Positions 14,876-15,917 of a DNA stretch of 15,917 bases are shown piece by piece. The stretch's first letter is position 1, and every line of letters begins with the position of its first letter. The translations under genes were made by a program, and so were the position numbers. The notes under the pieces were generated by a model. That model worked only from the letters and a program-made list of their open reading frames with translations. It had not been told where the DNA came from and did no database searches. Source of the stretch: SZUA-87 sp041687805 (GTDB lineage Bacteria; Actinomycetota; Acidimicrobiia; Acidimicrobiales; Aldehydirespiratoraceae); NCBI GenBank assembly GCA_041687805.1, contig JBDNJK010000054.1:1-15917 (forward strand), in the 5' to 3' direction.

Positions 14876-15490
14876 GTGATCGAGACGCCTACCAAAGACG
14901 CCATAGTGGTGGCCGCTCAGAGGCTTTTCGCCGAGCGCGGATTCGAGGGCACGTCCCTCAACGACATCGCTGCCATCGTCGGAATCAGGAGGCAAAGCCT
15001 TCTTCACCACTTCCCCTCCAAGGAGCTCATGTACACCGAGGTGTACGAACGGGCTCTCGCCGAGTGGTACCAACGAGTCGAGCAGGCCGTCACCGACGAC
15101 CAGGCCTACGGGTGGCAGAAGGTCGACCATGTGCTCACGGCGGGGTTCGAGTTCTTTCGTGAGAATCCCGAGTTCGTGAGAATTGTCCGGCGTGAGGCAC
15201 TCGCCGATCGTGAGAGCAGCCACGTAGATCTCGGGATCGCGCTGCAACCGTTGTTCGCCCGTGCCGCCGACTACTTTCGGCAGGAAATGGATGCTGGCCA
15301 TTTCCGGCGTCACGACCCAGAGCAACTTCTCATAACCGGCTATGGCGCTCTGCTCTCCTACTTCAGCGACGCCACATTCATCTCCGGCTTGTTGGGACGC
15401 GATCCCCTCAGCGATGAGGCATTGGAACGCCGTTTGCAACACGTGAGAGAGTTCGTTCGAGCGGCCGTACAACCTGACGATACAAACTGA
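14876..15490 (+). CDS. TetR-family transcriptional regulator
   Basis: This 204-residue protein has the TetR N-terminal domain: helix 1 DAIVVAAQRLFAERG, then the helix-turn-helix TSLNDIAAIVGI (residues 26-37) and the recognition end SLLHHFPSKELMY. The all-helical C-terminal domain (about 60-195) should bind a ligand and dimerise. It is rich in aromatic and acidic residues (FEFFRENPEFVR), but I cannot name the ligand. The GTG start at 14876 is the first in frame and has no Shine-Dalgarno sequence, in line with a leaderless message. The gene is divergent from tkt across 61 bases, so autoregulation with tkt control is possible. The inositol genes lie on the far side of the minus-strand block, so control of them is not implied by position. 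I see no clear operator palindrome in the gap. Confidence 0.92.
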   Translation: MIETPTKDAIVVAAQRLFAERGFEGTSLNDIAAIVGIRRQSLLHHFPSKELMYTEVYERALAEWYQRVEQAVTDDQAYGWQKVDHVLTAGFEFFRENPEFVRIVRREALADRESSHVDLGIALQPLFARAADYFRQEMDAGHFRRHDPEQLLITGYGALLSYFSDATFISGLLGRDPLSDEALERRLQHVREFVRAAVQPDDTN

Positions 15491-15495
15491 TCTTC

Positions 15496-15514
15496 GCCCG
15501 CATCGCTACCGGGC
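15496..15514 (+). other. Small hairpin after tetR
   Basis: GCCCG (15496-15500) and CGGGC (15510-15514) can form a 5-bp GC stem with a 9-base loop, beginning five bases after the tetR stop. There is no T-run after it, so it is at best a weak terminator. Confidence 0.25.
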
Positions 15515-15542
15515 ACCTTCCACGGCCTAACCTGCGGGGGCC

Positions 15543-15917
15543 ATGCGCCGGTTCATTCTTCCTCTGATTCTTCTAGCAGGCGTGATTGCCAGCTTCACTC
15601 TGACTTCGCGGGCCGACAGCGCCTCCGATCCCGGCCACGCCGTCGAGTCCGCGTCGGTGAGCAACTCCGCGGGCACACCGTTGCTGAGCGTTCGACGAAC
15701 TCCCGGTTGGTTGCGGCGTCCCACCGCCGACACCATGCTCGGCCGGTCCATCCAATCCGTTCTGGCCAACCCCGCCATGCCTGTGTCGCGCTGCGTGAGC
15801 GTTCACCGCGACGGGGTGGACGTGGCCAAGAATCAGGTTGGTGACTTGTTCACATCCGGACCGCTGCAGCGCCTCATCACTGCCGCCTCCGCTACCGAGA
15901 CACTGTCAGCCGACACG
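15543..15917 (+). CDS. Exported PBP4/DacB-like (peptidase S13) protein, 3'-truncated by window edge, SxxK apparently lost
   Basis: The frame stays open from ATG 15543 to the window end (125 residues). It starts with MRRF and a hydrophobic core of about 16 residues, then ADSA, a likely Sec signal peptide cut near residue 24-27. After a linker, PLLSVRRTPGWL, then VSVHRDG and QRLITAASATETL resemble the opening of DacB/PBP4 D-Ala-D-Ala carboxypeptidases. Those normally read roughly PASNxKLLTAAAALE. Aligning on LITAA puts P107-L-Q-R110 where the serine and lysine of SxxK should be, so both catalytic residues seem absent here. It may be a non-catalytic relative binding the cell wall. The family call is tentative because the rest of the protein is missing. 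TAACCT (15528-15533) could be its -10; GGGGG at 15536-15540 is a poor ribosome site. Confidence 0.5.
   Translation, partial: MRRFILPLILLAGVIASFTLTSRADSASDPGHAVESASVSNSAGTPLLSVRRTPGWLRRPTADTMLGRSIQSVLANPAMPVSRCVSVHRDGVDVAKNQVGDLFTSGPLQRLITAASATETLSADT

Noticed and set aside
1..15917. Signs of a mobile element or CRISPR array
   Set aside because: No transposase, integrase, terminal repeat, tRNA-associated att site or spaced direct repeat was seen on reading; composition looks even across the window.

Overview
The window reads as chromosomal DNA of a moderately high-GC actinobacterium. The actinobacterial Cgl0159-type aldolase next to iolB, the HelZ-like SNF2 protein, the tkt-tal order and a probable leaderless GTG start all fit. 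The class Acidimicrobiia (Ilumatobacter-like) is my guess; the lineage is inferred, not shown. No tRNA, rRNA, CRISPR array, insertion sequence or phage gene is visible. Coding density is very high and no gap exceeds about 60 bases.

Region 1 (1-7980, + strand) is the 3' part of an inositol-catabolism operon. It holds the end of a Cgl0159-type aldolase, iolB (copy 1), a Gfo/Idh/MocA dehydrogenase, iolD, an SDR dehydrogenase, iolG, a second divergent iolB, and a LacD-type class I aldolase. IolG oxidises inositol to 2-keto-inositol. IolE (not in the window) dehydrates it, IolD opens the ring, and IolB isomerises 5-deoxyglucuronate. IolC (not in the window) phosphorylates the product, and an aldolase splits it to DHAP and malonate semialdehyde. 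The operon carries two isomerases, two unrelated aldolases and three dehydrogenases, so it probably handles more than one inositol isomer or derivative. Every junction from iolD onward is a 4-7 base overlap, whereas the three junctions before it are a one-base stop/start overlap and two gaps of 55 and 28 bases with strong Shine-Dalgarno sequences.

Region 2 (7974-14814, - strand) converges on the inositol operon, and the two stop ends overlap by 7 bases. Read in its own direction it is tkt (transketolase), tal (transaldolase), a large HelZ-like SNF2 ATPase, and a small lysine-rich protein overlapping the ATPase by 4 bases. The first two are the non-oxidative pentose phosphate enzymes. The last two look like a separate nucleic-acid-related pair, possibly with its own promoter.

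Region 3 (14815-15917, + strand) holds a TetR-family regulator divergent from tkt across a 61-base gap, probably on a leaderless mRNA. It is followed by the start of an exported protein resembling PBP4/DacB D-Ala-D-Ala carboxypeptidases, in which the expected SxxK catalytic motif appears to be missing. The window ends inside this gene.
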